Below are positions 52,408 through 61,375 of a stretch of 64,000 nt of DNA, in pieces. The stretch is from assembly GCF_900143255.1 (NCBI RefSeq), contig NZ_FRDI01000006.1, forward strand, positions 16,234 to 80,233, read 5' to 3'. The notes beneath the pieces are model-generated. The model was not told the DNA's origin and did not search any database. It was given only the letters and a program-made list of their open reading frames with translations. Each line of letters starts with the position of its first letter. The stretch's first letter is position 1. Origin of the DNA: Desulfovibrio litoralis DSM 11393. Lineage in GTDB: Bacteria; Desulfobacterota; Desulfovibrionia; Desulfovibrionales; Desulfovibrionaceae. The position numbers were made by a program, and so were the translations under genes.

Positions 52408-54057
52408 TTATTTTGCCCCGGCTTTGGTTAAGAATTCCACAGCTTGGGTATTATTTTTTAATTTCGCTATATCTAAAGCTGTTTGACCCTTGTTGTTTTT
52501 AAGGTTTAAGTTAGCCCCGTTAGCTATAAGCAATTTGATGAGTTCCAAGCGTTGTTGTTCATCTTGTTGAGGGCTGGCAATTTCTGAAGAGTTTAAGTTT
52601 TGACAGGCGTAATGTAAAAGATTATTTTTATCACCCATCGTTATATATGCAGAGGGATTACACAAAGGCATTAAAATATCCATAATGCTACTTAAAGTTT
52701 GGTCGCTGGCTTCGGGATTTCCTAATTTATCTATTCTCTTGGCGTTAACTAAGAACATCAAGGGGGTTGTTCCGTCGCTATTTTGTGCGTTAACATCTAC
52801 CCCCGCCGAGATAAGTCTTTTAATAATAACTGCGTTGCCATACTGCCTCACAAAGCCAAAAAGAACAGAGCCACCCTTTGTGTTTTCACGGTTAAAACCC
52901 ATTTCAACAGCGAGCTTTAGTGCTTCGGGTTTTAGTTTCATTGCTCCATTAAACAACATGGAGCTACTAATACTAGCAATATAATAATCAGAAAGATAAG
53001 CCGAAGGATTGTTTTCCGTATAAGCACGCACACGCATCAAAAAATCAGTGTTGTTCCAAGCGATTGATAACATTTGGTCAAGAAGTGAGCGTGCTTCCTC
53101 GTCGCCTTTTAAAGCAAGGGCGTGATAGTGAGAAAATATTTTCATTAACTCATCAAGGTTGCCATGATTGTTTAGGTAATATGCAAAATCACGAAAGATG
53201 TCTTGATCATCAAGTATCTTTTCCGAAAGAAACTCATCTAATCTTAAAATTGAACCATTTTGTTTAAAACTGCTAACAAAATCTTCATGTGCGGTAGTAT
53301 ATCTATTACAATGTGTTATTAGAGTTTGAATAAAAATTTTTGCACGTTCGGGCTGATTGTTTTTAAATAAGCCTTCTATCTCAGCCCCATATTTTTTCGA
53401 ACATAAAAATGGCTTTTCTTTAAAAGCAAGCTCAAGGTCTTGTTCGCTGGCTGTTCCCGAAAAAAACTCGGCAGGCGTTGCCTCTATTTTTGCTTCGTGT
53501 GTTGTATGAACATGTTTTTCGTAAGTCTTAATCAGCAATAAACCACCAACAGAAATCAATATAATTATTAGTCCTGCAATACGAAATTGAAAAATAGAAA
53601 AAGACCGTGCAGACGTTGGTGTTTTATAATCAGGCGGGGAAGTTTTTACCTCTCGATTAGGGGACAAACTTGGTTCATTTGGGGAAGGTGTTGAACTTTG
53701 TTCATTAGAATCGCTTGCTTGTTTTGTTTTTTTACGAAAAGGTGATTTAAGCGGTGTATCAAAGAAAAAACTGACTAAAGCAACCGTGAGCGTTCCAACG
53801 AGCATAGATAAGCCCAATAAGAGTGTGGAACCCACAACCCCGATAGGCACGGTAATAAGGGGCAAAAAGGTTTCAATAAAATCACCTTGATAAGAATCGG
53901 GAGTCAGTTTGTCCCAGATCATATCGTTTCCGATTAAAAACAACACTAACGCAGGAATATAACAGGCAACAAAAATAAAATCTCTGGAATTAAAAAACCT
54001 GCCTGAAACCAGCAAGAACATGCCTATAACAGAAAGAACCAAAAGAGCGAGTATCAT
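52408..54057 (-). CDS. Membrane protein with C-terminal ankyrin repeats
   Basis: 549 aa. Three N-terminal membrane spans (about residues 1-17, 27-43 and 67-98), a polar Ser/Pro-rich loop, a fourth span near 155-175 (IAGLIIILISVGGLLLI), then a large soluble region. Clear ankyrin repeats begin only around residue 400 and end with the same 24-residue tail as the preceding gene. The middle ~200 residues have no recognised motif. It probably anchors an ankyrin sensor or scaffold to the inner membrane. Confidence 0.78.
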   Translation of the reverse strand: MILALLVLSVIGMFLLVSGRFFNSRDFIFVACYIPALVLFLIGNDMIWDKLTPDSYQGDFIETFLPLITVPIGVVGSTLLLGLSMLVGTLTVALVSFFFDTPLKSPFRKKTKQASDSNEQSSTPSPNEPSLSPNREVKTSPPDYKTPTSARSFSIFQFRIAGLIIILISVGGLLLIKTYEKHVHTTHEAKIEATPAEFFSGTASEQDLELAFKEKPFLCSKKYGAEIEGLFKNNQPERAKIFIQTLITHCNRYTTAHEDFVSSFKQNGSILRLDEFLSEKILDDQDIFRDFAYYLNNHGNLDELMKIFSHYHALALKGDEEARSLLDQMLSIAWNNTDFLMRVRAYTENNPSAYLSDYYIASISSSMLFNGAMKLKPEALKLAVEMGFNRENTKGGSVLFGFVRQYGNAVIIKRLISAGVDVNAQNSDGTTPLMFLVNAKRIDKLGNPEASDQTLSSIMDILMPLCNPSAYITMGDKNNLLHYACQNLNSSEIASPQQDEQQRLELIKLLIANGANLNLKNNKGQTALDIAKLKNNTQAVEFLTKAGAK

Positions 54058-54330
54058 AAGGTTAACATCTTTTCTTTATGAGTTTGTTTGTTATTAAAGT
54101 TGGGTTTTAATTTGCAAAACAGGCAAAAATTTCAATATGTCAATTAACAAAATGTGATAAAAAATAGTTAAGTTGCAAAGTTGCTGTCTGTTTTCAAAAG
54201 ATAATTATAATTTAAAGTGCATATCATTCTTTGCAAAAATTGCCAACCGACTTAATTTTAAAACTTAATTTTAAAACTTAATCGTAGAACTGAGCCGTAG
54301 AGCTTAGTTTGGCAAGAACCTTAAAGTTCT

Positions 54331-54807
54331 TTATGCGTTTGATAAGAGCTTTTCGTTTTTTTTCACTGTTTTTCTAATTACATAATAGTAATAATATTCT
54401 TGGAACAATACTATCCAAAGCACTTGAAGATGAGACCTTTTTTCTTTAACTAAGCTTAATAAAGTTTGTTTTATTTTTATGAGAATAAACAGATCCAAAA
54501 GGCTGTTGATAAGCCCTAGTAATTCCACAGCTGAGCTATATTGAGTGTAATGAAAAATAAATTGAGCGGTGTATAAAACACCCCACCACGCAGATAAACA
54601 CACGGAAATAATCACAAGAGAAGGGGAGCAGATTGTTTTTTGCTGTAACTTATTAAGCCTTTTGACTAAGTTTAGTAGCCAATAATAATTATAAAAACCC
54701 AAAGTAATGATCGTTAAAAAGATAAAAGAAACTAAACTTTGTTCTGTCTCAAGGGTGTTATCATCGATTATTTTGTTTTGAGTAGTGTCTTGAAAACCAG
54801 CATGCAT
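54331..54807 (-). CDS. DUF4234-like membrane protein
   Basis: 158 aa with about four membrane spans. FLTIITLGFYNYYWLLNLVKRLN is the DUF4234-like opening (hydrophobic turn with YYWLLN followed by a basic helix), here read by eye only. GAGGAT precedes the ATG. It lies at the far end of the RHS tip array next to an orphan tip fragment, so it may be an immunity gene, but it could equally be unrelated. The 54058-54330 gap shows nothing. Confidence 0.6.
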   Translation of the reverse strand: MHAGFQDTTQNKIIDDNTLETEQSLVSFIFLTIITLGFYNYYWLLNLVKRLNKLQQKTICSPSLVIISVCLSAWWGVLYTAQFIFHYTQYSSAVELLGLINSLLDLFILIKIKQTLLSLVKEKRSHLQVLWIVLFQEYYYYYVIRKTVKKNEKLLSNA

Positions 54808-54831
54808 AACGTATCCTCTTTTATTTACTGT

Positions 54832-54966
54832 TTATAAATTATATTTGTTATTTTTACTTTTTAATAGCTTTTTAAGTATTGCATAATCCCACAATAATTT
54901 TTTAATCAGTTTAGTGAAAACAGAAAAAGCGAACAGCCCGCTAAAATCATTTGAGCTTATAGGGTC
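54832..54966 (-). pseudogene. Orphan RHS tip fragment
   Basis: 45 codons read DPISSNDFSGL, the end of the RHS core (DPVSANDFSGL in the intact gene), then a new tail FAFSVFTKLIKKLLWDYAI and a Lys-rich end. An in-frame TAG stands three codons before it. It begins 14 bp after the stop of the small membrane gene at 54980, with the same junction sequence (aataaggttta.caa.ctgacccc) as the tip at 56732-57172. Confidence 0.6.
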
Positions 54967-54979
54967 AGTTTGCTAAACC

Positions 54980-55402
54980 TTATTGAGAAAAATAGCCAAT
55001 TATTTGCTTAACGACTTTAGCGACCGTAGGTTCAAAAAAGAGGCATAACGCAACAATGGCATGCACTCTGTAAAACAAGTTTTTAAAGGTATTTTTTAAT
55101 ATATATTTACCCATAATATAAGAGAATAAAGTCTGAACGCAGGCAAAATAAATAACTCCCCAATATGGAGATCTTATCATGATAGGCAAGGAAGCATGGT
55201 CATATCCTGCAAAAAATCTATTCACCATCTCTAAAAAAGCGATAAAAAAAACAACAACAAAAACAATAGAACATAACAAAGAGACTATATACTGCCACCA
55301 TTTATAAGAATGCCTGTCTCGTATTATTAAGACAATGAGTATTGCCATAATCGCTATAACAAAATAGCCAATAACATAATCTAATACAACTCCGAAAAGC
55401 AT
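54980..55402 (-). CDS. Small membrane protein, candidate RHS immunity protein
   Basis: 140 aa, three to four membrane spans; unknown family. It is clearly paralogous to the protein at 57189-57605: both have IRDRHSYKWWQYI, SLLCSI, LSYI(M/T)GKYIL, NTFK(N/K)LFY and end KQIIGYFSQ. Divergence is concentrated between residues 50 and 85. AGAGGT precedes the ATG. Each copy follows an RHS tip, so they are probably immunity proteins against a membrane-acting toxin (inference). Confidence 0.65.
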   Translation of the reverse strand: MLFGVVLDYVIGYFVIAIMAILIVLIIRDRHSYKWWQYIVSLLCSIVFVVVFFIAFLEMVNRFFAGYDHASLPIMIRSPYWGVIYFACVQTLFSYIMGKYILKNTFKNLFYRVHAIVALCLFFEPTVAKVVKQIIGYFSQ

Positions 55403-55515
55403 AGTTTGTTACCTCTTATAATACCTATTTATTGTTAGCATATTCAGGTGATACCCAAACATAAAGTGTATCACCTGAAATAAATCTAAGAAAATGATGT
55501 TTGTTCAAGTTTTAT

Positions 55516-55952
55516 TTATTCACGTGGAGTACCATCTTTGTTCCATTTATCACTCATATGTGTCCTTTTATAACTCGGAAGTATAATTGGGTTAAGAACT
55601 GTGTTAGGCAGTGTTGGCACAGGCAACTCGTCAACTTCTAAAAAACCGGCTGCAAATTTATGAGCCCGTTCTTTCATGCCTATTTTTATACTTTCAAGAC
55701 GTGCCGTTTTTTCCGGGTGTCCATAGGGAGCAATCCACCAAGGCATATACCATGGAATAGGGGGATAACTTGTTTCAGAGGTTTCTTCATTCTTAGTTTC
55801 TCCTTCATCTGTAAACTTACCGCTTTCATCTCGAGGGTGGTCGTTTTCGTTCCAGACTCTTTGACCTTGTAGCCCGCTAAAATCATTTGCACTAACAGGG
55901 TCATCAACACAATAATCATATAAATCATGGTCAAGTAAAGTATTAACAAAGT
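55516..55952 (-). pseudogene. Displaced RHS C-terminal tip
   Basis: The frame from about 55952 down to the stop at 55516 begins within the RHS core (HDLYDYCVDDPVSANDFSGL, then GQRVWNENDHPRDE) and continues into its own tail, rich in Pro and Trp (SYPPIPWYMPWWIAPYGH) and ending DKWNKDGTPRE. No start codon precedes the core piece; an internal ATG at 55746 would make 76 residues of tail. It is an orphan tip, expressed only after recombination with the full RHS gene. The toxin type is not recognised. Confidence 0.7.
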
Positions 55953-55966
55953 GTTACATGAAATAA

Positions 55967-56203
55967 CTATGCAAAAAGCAGAGATAACAAATATAACAGC
56001 ACTACCCAACTAAGCACATCAATAACAACCCAGAATAATTTAGCAAAAAACGTATCATGTTCTTGGGTCTCAAGATCTGTTTTGAAAACTAAAGTGCGTA
56101 ATAATCTAGCAGGTGAATAATAAAAAAGGGTATAAAAAAGTCCTGAAACAAACACAACTATAAGTGAAAAAATAAATTCTATAACAGCATCTATTACAAA
56201 CAT
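55967..56203 (-). CDS. Small membrane protein, candidate immunity protein
   Basis: 78 aa with two hydrophobic segments (FIFSLIVVFVSGLFYTLFYY and the C-terminal VVIDVLSWVVLLYLLSLL) and a short charged loop. Family unknown. AGGG lies about 12 bp before the ATG. It sits between two RHS tips, so either tip could be its cognate toxin. Confidence 0.55.
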   Translation of the reverse strand: MFVIDAVIEFIFSLIVVFVSGLFYTLFYYSPARLLRTLVFKTDLETQEHDTFFAKLFWVVIDVLSWVVLLYLLSLLFA

Positions 56204-56229
56204 AATTTATACCCTAGTTTTAAAAACAG

Positions 56230-56715
56230 CTAAAAACTTTCAACAAGTGAAATAATAAACTGAAAAAGACTGTATAAAAACAATATAATAATGATACAAA
56301 AAATTAAGGTGTCATAATACAAAGTGATTTGATTTTCATCTAAAACAAAATACACAATATATGCTATACTTGCGACAATAAAGGTAATTAAAGCTTTGGT
56401 TGTTCTTTTGGATACAATCCAAATACAAGATTTTAAATCAGCTTTTTCACTCTTGATACTGCTTGATGACAATTTATTACAGAGTTCTGTGTAATCTAAA
56501 AATCCCCATTGCTGTTGCTTTTTTAAACATATCCACCCTAAATATGGAAATTTAATAAACCAACATAAAATGATAAATTCTAAAATTAAAAAAAGAATAC
56601 TACTATTGCCGAAGCTATGAAAGCTCATAAACAAGCTTATGCCAATAAATAGGATGCTTGCTATATACAAGTAAAAAACAGAACGATAAAAAACCAGTTG
56701 GTTTGTGTTTTTCAT
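56230..56715 (-). CDS. Membrane protein, candidate immunity protein of the adjoining RHS tip
   Basis: 161 aa with four membrane spans in two pairs (about 10-30, 38-55, 105-125, 135-155) around a polar loop. Family unknown. AGGAT precedes the ATG. It starts 16 bp after the stop of the RHS tip at 56732, the usual toxin-immunity spacing. Confidence 0.62.
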   Translation of the reverse strand: MKNTNQLVFYRSVFYLYIASILFIGISLFMSFHSFGNSSILFLILEFIILCWFIKFPYLGWICLKKQQQWGFLDYTELCNKLSSSSIKSEKADLKSCIWIVSKRTTKALITFIVASIAYIVYFVLDENQITLYYDTLIFCIIIILFLYSLFQFIISLVESF

Positions 56716-56731
56716 ATACTATCCTAATTTT

Positions 56732-57172
56732 TTATTTATCTTTGTTTTTAGATTTAGTTATAATATCTTTGGTTACATTGATAAGTGTTTTTTCTTTTTT
56801 AATTTCTAAGGCTTTTTTTACCCCGTCACGTACTTTATAGCTTTCTTCTCCTTTAAATCCACCTACTATTTTATCAGCAAGATATGCAGCTGAGTATAAT
56901 CCACCAGTCGCAATCCAGTCAGCGAGCTTTTTTCCAGCCTTATAGTTTCTTGTAGCAACAGATAATTGCTTTCTTACATTTTCAATATTTTCTTTATTAA
57001 TAAACCTACCAATATCATCTCGAGGGTGGTCGTTTTCGTTCCAGACTCTTTGACCTTGTAGCCCACTAAAATCATTTGCACTAACCGGGTCATCAACACA
57101 ATAATCATATAAATCATGGTCGCCGCCCGTATCGCCCAAAGGGTCGGGAGCAATAAACCGCCCGAGTTTGGG
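56732..57172 (-). CDS. Displaced RHS C-terminal toxin tip
   Basis: The frame opens right after a TAA with DPKLGRFIAPDPLGDTGGDH, identical to the end of the intact RHS core, and runs through FSGLQGQRVWNENDHPRDD into a distinct tail: KQLSVATRNYKAGKKLADWIA, a hydrophobic Gly/Ala stretch (GGLYSAAYLADKIVGG) and a Lys-rich end. A TTG at 57139 gives 135 residues. The amphipathic tail and membrane-type immunity neighbour suggest a membrane-active toxin (inference). It may be silent until recombined onto the core. Confidence 0.65.
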   Translation of the reverse strand, partial: PKLGRFIAPDPLGDTGGDHDLYDYCVDDPVSANDFSGLQGQRVWNENDHPRDDIGRFINKENIENVRKQLSVATRNYKAGKKLADWIATGGLYSAAYLADKIVGGFKGEESYKVRDGVKKALEIKKEKTLINVTKDIITKSKNKDK

Positions 57173-57188
57173 GTCAGCTTGTTAAACC

Positions 57189-57605
57189 TTATTGAGAAAA
57201 ATAGCCAATTATTTGTCTGACGACTTTTGTCATTACAGGAGAAAAAGCCACATATAATGTAACAATAGTATGTACCTTATAAAATAGTTTTTTAAAAGTA
57301 TTTCTCAATATATATTTACCCGTGATATAAGAAAGTAATATCTGGCAACACAAAAAATAAATAGTGAACCAGAAGATCCTTCTGACCAATTCCTCCGCAG
57401 TATAGTTTGTGAGGGGATAATTAGAACGTACTGCCAATACAATGCCTATAGATATAGCAACAAAAGCAATAGAACATAACAAAGAGGCTATATACTGCCA
57501 CCATTTATAAGAATGTCTGTCTCGTATAATTAAGACAATGAGAACTATCGTGCTAATAATCGCAGTATAGCCAATGATATAGTCTAATATTGGATTAAAA
57601 AACAT
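57189..57605 (-). CDS. Small membrane protein, candidate immunity protein for the RHS toxin
   Basis: 138 aa, three to four membrane spans, paralogue of the protein at 54980-55402 (same IRDRHSYKWWQYI and KQIIGYFSQ segments). AAGGAT precedes the ATG. It begins 15 bp after the intact RHS gene, the expected position of its immunity gene, and its stop is followed within 14 bp by a displaced RHS core piece. Confidence 0.68.
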   Translation of the reverse strand: MFFNPILDYIIGYTAIISTIVLIVLIIRDRHSYKWWQYIASLLCSIAFVAISIGIVLAVRSNYPLTNYTAEELVRRIFWFTIYFLCCQILLSYITGKYILRNTFKKLFYKVHTIVTLYVAFSPVMTKVVRQIIGYFSQ

Positions 57606-57620
57606 AACTAATTATCCTTT

Positions 57621-59339
57621 TTATTGTTTTTTAAAGAGATTAAACTGTCTATATAAATTTTGAAATTCATGAGTATATTCTACCTCTCTGAAATCAGTTA
57701 CTCGTTCCCAATCGTGTATGTCTATATCTGGATTTCCTATTAGAGTCTTCCCTGTTTTACTCCAACGGAATAAAGCCCATCTAGAAGCCTCTTTTGTTTT
57801 ATCATTCCCATAAACTGTTAATCTTAGTTTACCCTCTTCATCTGCATAAGATAGCATTGTACCACCAATACCTCTTCCGGGTTTAAATGAACCATATAGT
57901 ATTCTTGCCCCAGAATTTGGAGCTTCGCTTGTTGCTTCAAAGATTTTGCTTACACCGCCTTGATAAAAAGCTGTTTCTCCGTTTTCAAAAACTCCTAATT
58001 CACTTTTATATCGTTCACTGCGGTAGTTATCAAACGTTGCTTTTTCATTGATTAATGCTATATTTTTTTCTTTGGGTTTAAAAACCATTGATTTGTTATT
58101 CTGTTCCTGATTGCCTTTATTAATTTCTGTAAGCACTTTACCAATATCTATTCCACTAGCGTCTTTAAAGGTAAACCGCCCAATTTCATCTCGAGGGTGG
58201 TCGTTTTCGTTCCAGACTCTTTGACCTTGTAGCCCGCTAAAATCATTTGCACTAACAGGGTCATCAACACAATAATCATATAAATCATGGTCGCCGCCCG
58301 TATCGCCCAAAGGGTCGGGAGCAATAAAACGCCCGAGTTTTGAGTCATACGCCCTATAACCAAAATGTAACAAGCCCGTATCTTTATCGAGCAGTCCGCC
58401 TGCGAAAGCGAGCGGTATGAAAAACGCCTTATTATTATCCGCTAAAATATTGCCAAAGCTATCATAGTCTATATATTTTATCAAGTTGCCCATATAATCT
58501 AAAACAATTTTTACCGAACCCACCTGATCACAGCCCAAGGCGTAACGTTGGTTATTTGTATAAACAGCCACGGGGGAGCGTTTATCGGCATATTCAAATT
58601 GATATTCTTTATTGTGAATACAATCTTGCCACTTTAAGAGCTGATAAGGGTGTTTCCAAATGTAACGCTCTGTGAGTATAGCGTTTAGATATTTTGCAAC
58701 GGGCATAATTCCGTCATACAGATATTGAATCGAGTCGCTGTTTTCTAAAACTATTTTGGTTAACAGCGTGTGATAACGTGGATTTTTATATTCAAAAGTT
58801 GTCTTTTTTCCTTTATATTGTTTGGATATTAAACGCCCCAAACTGTCATATTCATAACTAACGGCGTTGGAATAAACTAACTGTCCTAAATTATTATAAC
58901 TATATTCTGAACTGAGCCTTGGCGTAACGCTTTTTATGCGTTGTCCAAGTTCATTATAATAATATTGTTCTTGTAATTTATCGTTACACCAAACGTTTAA
59001 TAAATGCCCCGTGCTGTCAAAGTCATATTTGTATTCTTTAAAGCCAAACGCAGAACTTTCGAGTTTATTGACCAATTTCCCGTAGTTATTAAATTCTAAT
59101 TTTAAACTTAAAGGAGAAGCACTTTGATTGACTCCCTGTTTATAACGATTGGCAACAACGTCCGCTTGCTTTAAAGCTTTAACTTTATCGCCTGATATTC
59201 CAAGCTGTTGAGGAATGGTAGTCTGTTTTTTGCCAAAAACTTCTTCACGCAAAAACGCTTCCGTGCTTTTCGCTTCGCCTGCGTCTTGATACTGTAAAGA
59301 TAAAAAGTGTGGATTTAAAAGTATCCCTTTCTCTTGCAT
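57621..59339 (-). CDS. Short RHS-repeat protein with variable C-terminal toxin
   Basis: 572 aa. YD/RHS repeats run from about residue 75 to 330 (YKYDFDSTGHLLNVW, YYYNELGQRIKSV, YEYDSLGRLISKQY, YIDYDSFGNILAD), ending in the hyperconserved core GLLHFGYRAYDSKLGRFIAPDPLGD. After DHPRDEIGRF the last ~170 residues are a distinct tip with no recognised nuclease motif. There is no signal peptide, PAAR or TcB-type N-terminus, so it is far shorter than full RHS proteins (over 1000 aa). An AAGGAGT ribosome site precedes the ATG but lies in a hairpin. Confidence 0.85.
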   Translation of the reverse strand: MQEKGILLNPHFLSLQYQDAGEAKSTEAFLREEVFGKKQTTIPQQLGISGDKVKALKQADVVANRYKQGVNQSASPLSLKLEFNNYGKLVNKLESSAFGFKEYKYDFDSTGHLLNVWCNDKLQEQYYYNELGQRIKSVTPRLSSEYSYNNLGQLVYSNAVSYEYDSLGRLISKQYKGKKTTFEYKNPRYHTLLTKIVLENSDSIQYLYDGIMPVAKYLNAILTERYIWKHPYQLLKWQDCIHNKEYQFEYADKRSPVAVYTNNQRYALGCDQVGSVKIVLDYMGNLIKYIDYDSFGNILADNNKAFFIPLAFAGGLLDKDTGLLHFGYRAYDSKLGRFIAPDPLGDTGGDHDLYDYCVDDPVSANDFSGLQGQRVWNENDHPRDEIGRFTFKDASGIDIGKVLTEINKGNQEQNNKSMVFKPKEKNIALINEKATFDNYRSERYKSELGVFENGETAFYQGGVSKIFEATSEAPNSGARILYGSFKPGRGIGGTMLSYADEEGKLRLTVYGNDKTKEASRWALFRWSKTGKTLIGNPDIDIHDWERVTDFREVEYTHEFQNLYRQFNLFKKQ

Positions 59340-59344
59340 AAAAA

Positions 59345-59369
59345 ACTCCTTAAATATTTTTTAAGGAGT
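59345..59369 (-). promoter_or_regulatory. Hairpin that buries the RHS ribosome-binding site
   Basis: On the minus strand ACTCCTTAAA-(5 nt)-TTTAAGGAGT is a perfect 10-bp inverted repeat whose 3' arm is the RHS Shine-Dalgarno, 5-6 nt from the ATG. Folded mRNA would hide it. Confidence 0.65.
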
Positions 59370-59512
59370 AACCTACACCATGATTTTCGCTGTTTCTTTC
59401 AAAACAAGGTTTTAAGCATATACTTGCTATAGCCCAAACAGGTTTTGTCGGGGTAGTATTCTGTTTTAGGGCTTATCAAGACTTGTCAGCACTTATCAGG
59501 ACTTATCGGGAA

Positions 59513-60253
59513 TTATCTGTGAGCCTGATTTTCAAGGTAACTTGTAACGGCTTCACCCAAAATTTTTCCTATGCTGTCATTAATAACAAGGTTGGCTTGA
59601 GCGTCAATGGGGGTAGAAGATTTATTAATCAGAACGAGCTTATTCCCATGATAATAGTCGATCAGTCCGGCGGCGGGATAAACACCCAAAGAAGTTCCGC
59701 CAATAATCAGCATATCTGCGTTTTTGATATGTTTAATCGCAGAGCTAACCACGCCGTCGTCAAGGCTTTCTTCATATAACACAACATCGGGTTTAATAAT
59801 TCCGCCACACTCACACCTTGGAATATCAAGGCTGTTCAAAATAAAATTCACATCATAAAATTTGTTGCATCGCATACAGTAATTTCTTTGAACCGAACCG
59901 TGCAACTCAAAAACGTTTTCAGCTCCGCCAAGTTGATGAAGACCATCTATGTTTTGAGTAATTACTGCGGTGAGTTTGTTGAGCTTTTCTAAAGTGGCAA
60001 GGGCAAGATGGGCCTGATTGGGTTTTGCAGTCAGACAGATCATTTTGTTTTTATAAAATTCATAAAATTCTTGAGTATTATCCATAAAAAAACTGTGGGA
60101 AAGTATTTTTTCCGGAGGATATTTGTATTTTTGACTGTACAAACCGTCAACGCTACGAAAATCGGGAATTCCGCTTTCAGTAGAAACGCCGGCTCCACCA
60201 AAAAATACAATCTTTTGACTTTCGGCGATTAAATTTTCTAAGCTTTTGTCCAA
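59513..60253 (-). CDS. cobB: Sir2-family NAD-dependent protein deacylase
   Basis: 246-aa class III sirtuin. NAD-binding FFGGAGVSTESGIPDFR near residue 17, TQNIDGLHQLGG, catalytic His in ELHGS, and the zinc Cys set CMRC ... CECGG are all present. It removes acyl groups from lysines in the cytosol. The start appears to be TTG at 60253 with an AGGT stretch upstream; no ATG lies ahead of the Rossmann motif. The gene follows the RHS region on the same strand with its own flanks. Confidence 0.93.
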   Translation of the reverse strand: MDKSLENLIAESQKIVFFGGAGVSTESGIPDFRSVDGLYSQKYKYPPEKILSHSFFMDNTQEFYEFYKNKMICLTAKPNQAHLALATLEKLNKLTAVITQNIDGLHQLGGAENVFELHGSVQRNYCMRCNKFYDVNFILNSLDIPRCECGGIIKPDVVLYEESLDDGVVSSAIKHIKNADMLIIGGTSLGVYPAAGLIDYYHGNKLVLINKSSTPIDAQANLVINDSIGKILGEAVTSYLENQAHR

Positions 60254-60366
60254 GGCGGTTTACCTGCTTTTTAATAGTTATGGCTTTTTAAATTAACGTA
60301 AGTAAAAATTTGATTTGTTGCCTTATTGTTTGATTATAAAATTTTACTTTGAAAATAACAAGAGAA

Positions 60367-60547
60367 GACCATTGCAAAACTCCGTTTTGCGTGCTTTTTT
60401 TTATCGTTTTATTCTTTATACACATAGCATAAAACGAATTAAAACACAAAAAATCACTCATTTTACAGGAAAATTAAATTTTCCTTATTCGTGTTTTTAG
60501 GAGTGTCTTTCTAGCGAAAGCCACTTTGAGACTATTGTGCAATAATC
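60367..60547. mobile_element. MITE-like element, complete
   Basis: Left end GACCATTGCAAAAC and right end (reverse) GATTATTGCACAAT form imperfect terminal repeats. Inside are the CGTTTTAT ... ATAAAACG hairpin, aattttacaggaaaattaaattttcc and ggagtgtctttctagcgaaag modules. 181 bp. The rest of the 60254-60613 gap is empty. Confidence 0.8.
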
Positions 60548-60613
60548 TCAATAGAAGATAATTCCGTGTAACTATTTTATTGAACTGTTTATAGTTGATT
60601 AAGCTTAATTATT

Positions 60614-61363
60614 TTAGTTTGTTAGCTGATGTTTTATTCCGTAAATAAAAGGACTCCAAAGAGGAACTTTGACGCCGGCATTTGCTAAAGATAAATTTAT
60701 CCAGTGGTTACAGGTATATATGGAATTATAAGAGAGCGAGCTTTGGTAAAAGTTTGCACCGCTTTTTGTTTTTTCCAAAAATACGGGTTTATTGTCGTTA
60801 TCATATTTGAGTGAAGCTTTTATAAAATTTATAAGCTTTATATATTCATCTTTGCTTAAATAAAGTTCTTGTAAGCCTTTTGGAGTATATTCCAATTCGT
60901 AAACTCTAATCACGGCTTCTGAGTTGGCAAAAACAACCTTGAATAAATCCCAAAGAGGAATTTCGCTTAAGCTACTTTCTTTCATGAAAATATCTTTTTG
61001 TCCCCAACCAATGATTAAATATTGACAAAAATAATCAGACAATAAATCTTGTTCTTGTAAAATTTTTAATTCTTTTTGGCTTAAATTATTGGGGTTTGTC
61101 CCTGAAAAAATATCAATTAAATTAATTAGTTCAGTCTGATCAGAGTTGTTTGTTTCAACTAAGCACGGCAAAACCAAATCTAGATGAAAGCCGTTATCGA
61201 GCAGATAGATTTTTATTGCTTCTTGATTGGAACTTTCTAGAACTGTTTGATTTTTTTTATCGGAGTTATAAGTAATAAAGGTCAAGATAAAAGCGAGTAA
61301 AAAATAAGTTATTAAAACAATCAAGACGGTTATGACGGAATATTTGCCAAAAGTTTTAAACAC
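60614..61363 (-). CDS. DUF2459-like exported protein
   Basis: 249 aa. One N-terminal span (VITVLIVLITYFLLAFILTF) then a periplasmic domain with DUF2459-type motifs: LLDNGFHLDLVLP, IIGWGQKDIFM and CNHWINLSLANAGVKVPLW. The function is unknown; relatives are described only as conserved hypothetical (TIGR02117-like). It starts with GTG, with AGAG upstream. It begins 12 bp before... the small exported gene's stop lies on its downstream-facing neighbour, so the two read the same way and may be one unit. Confidence 0.78.
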   Translation of the reverse strand: MFKTFGKYSVITVLIVLITYFLLAFILTFITYNSDKKNQTVLESSNQEAIKIYLLDNGFHLDLVLPCLVETNNSDQTELINLIDIFSGTNPNNLSQKELKILQEQDLLSDYFCQYLIIGWGQKDIFMKESSLSEIPLWDLFKVVFANSEAVIRVYELEYTPKGLQELYLSKDEYIKLINFIKASLKYDNDNKPVFLEKTKSGANFYQSSLSYNSIYTCNHWINLSLANAGVKVPLWSPFIYGIKHQLTN

Positions 61364-61375
61364 GTTATAGACTCT

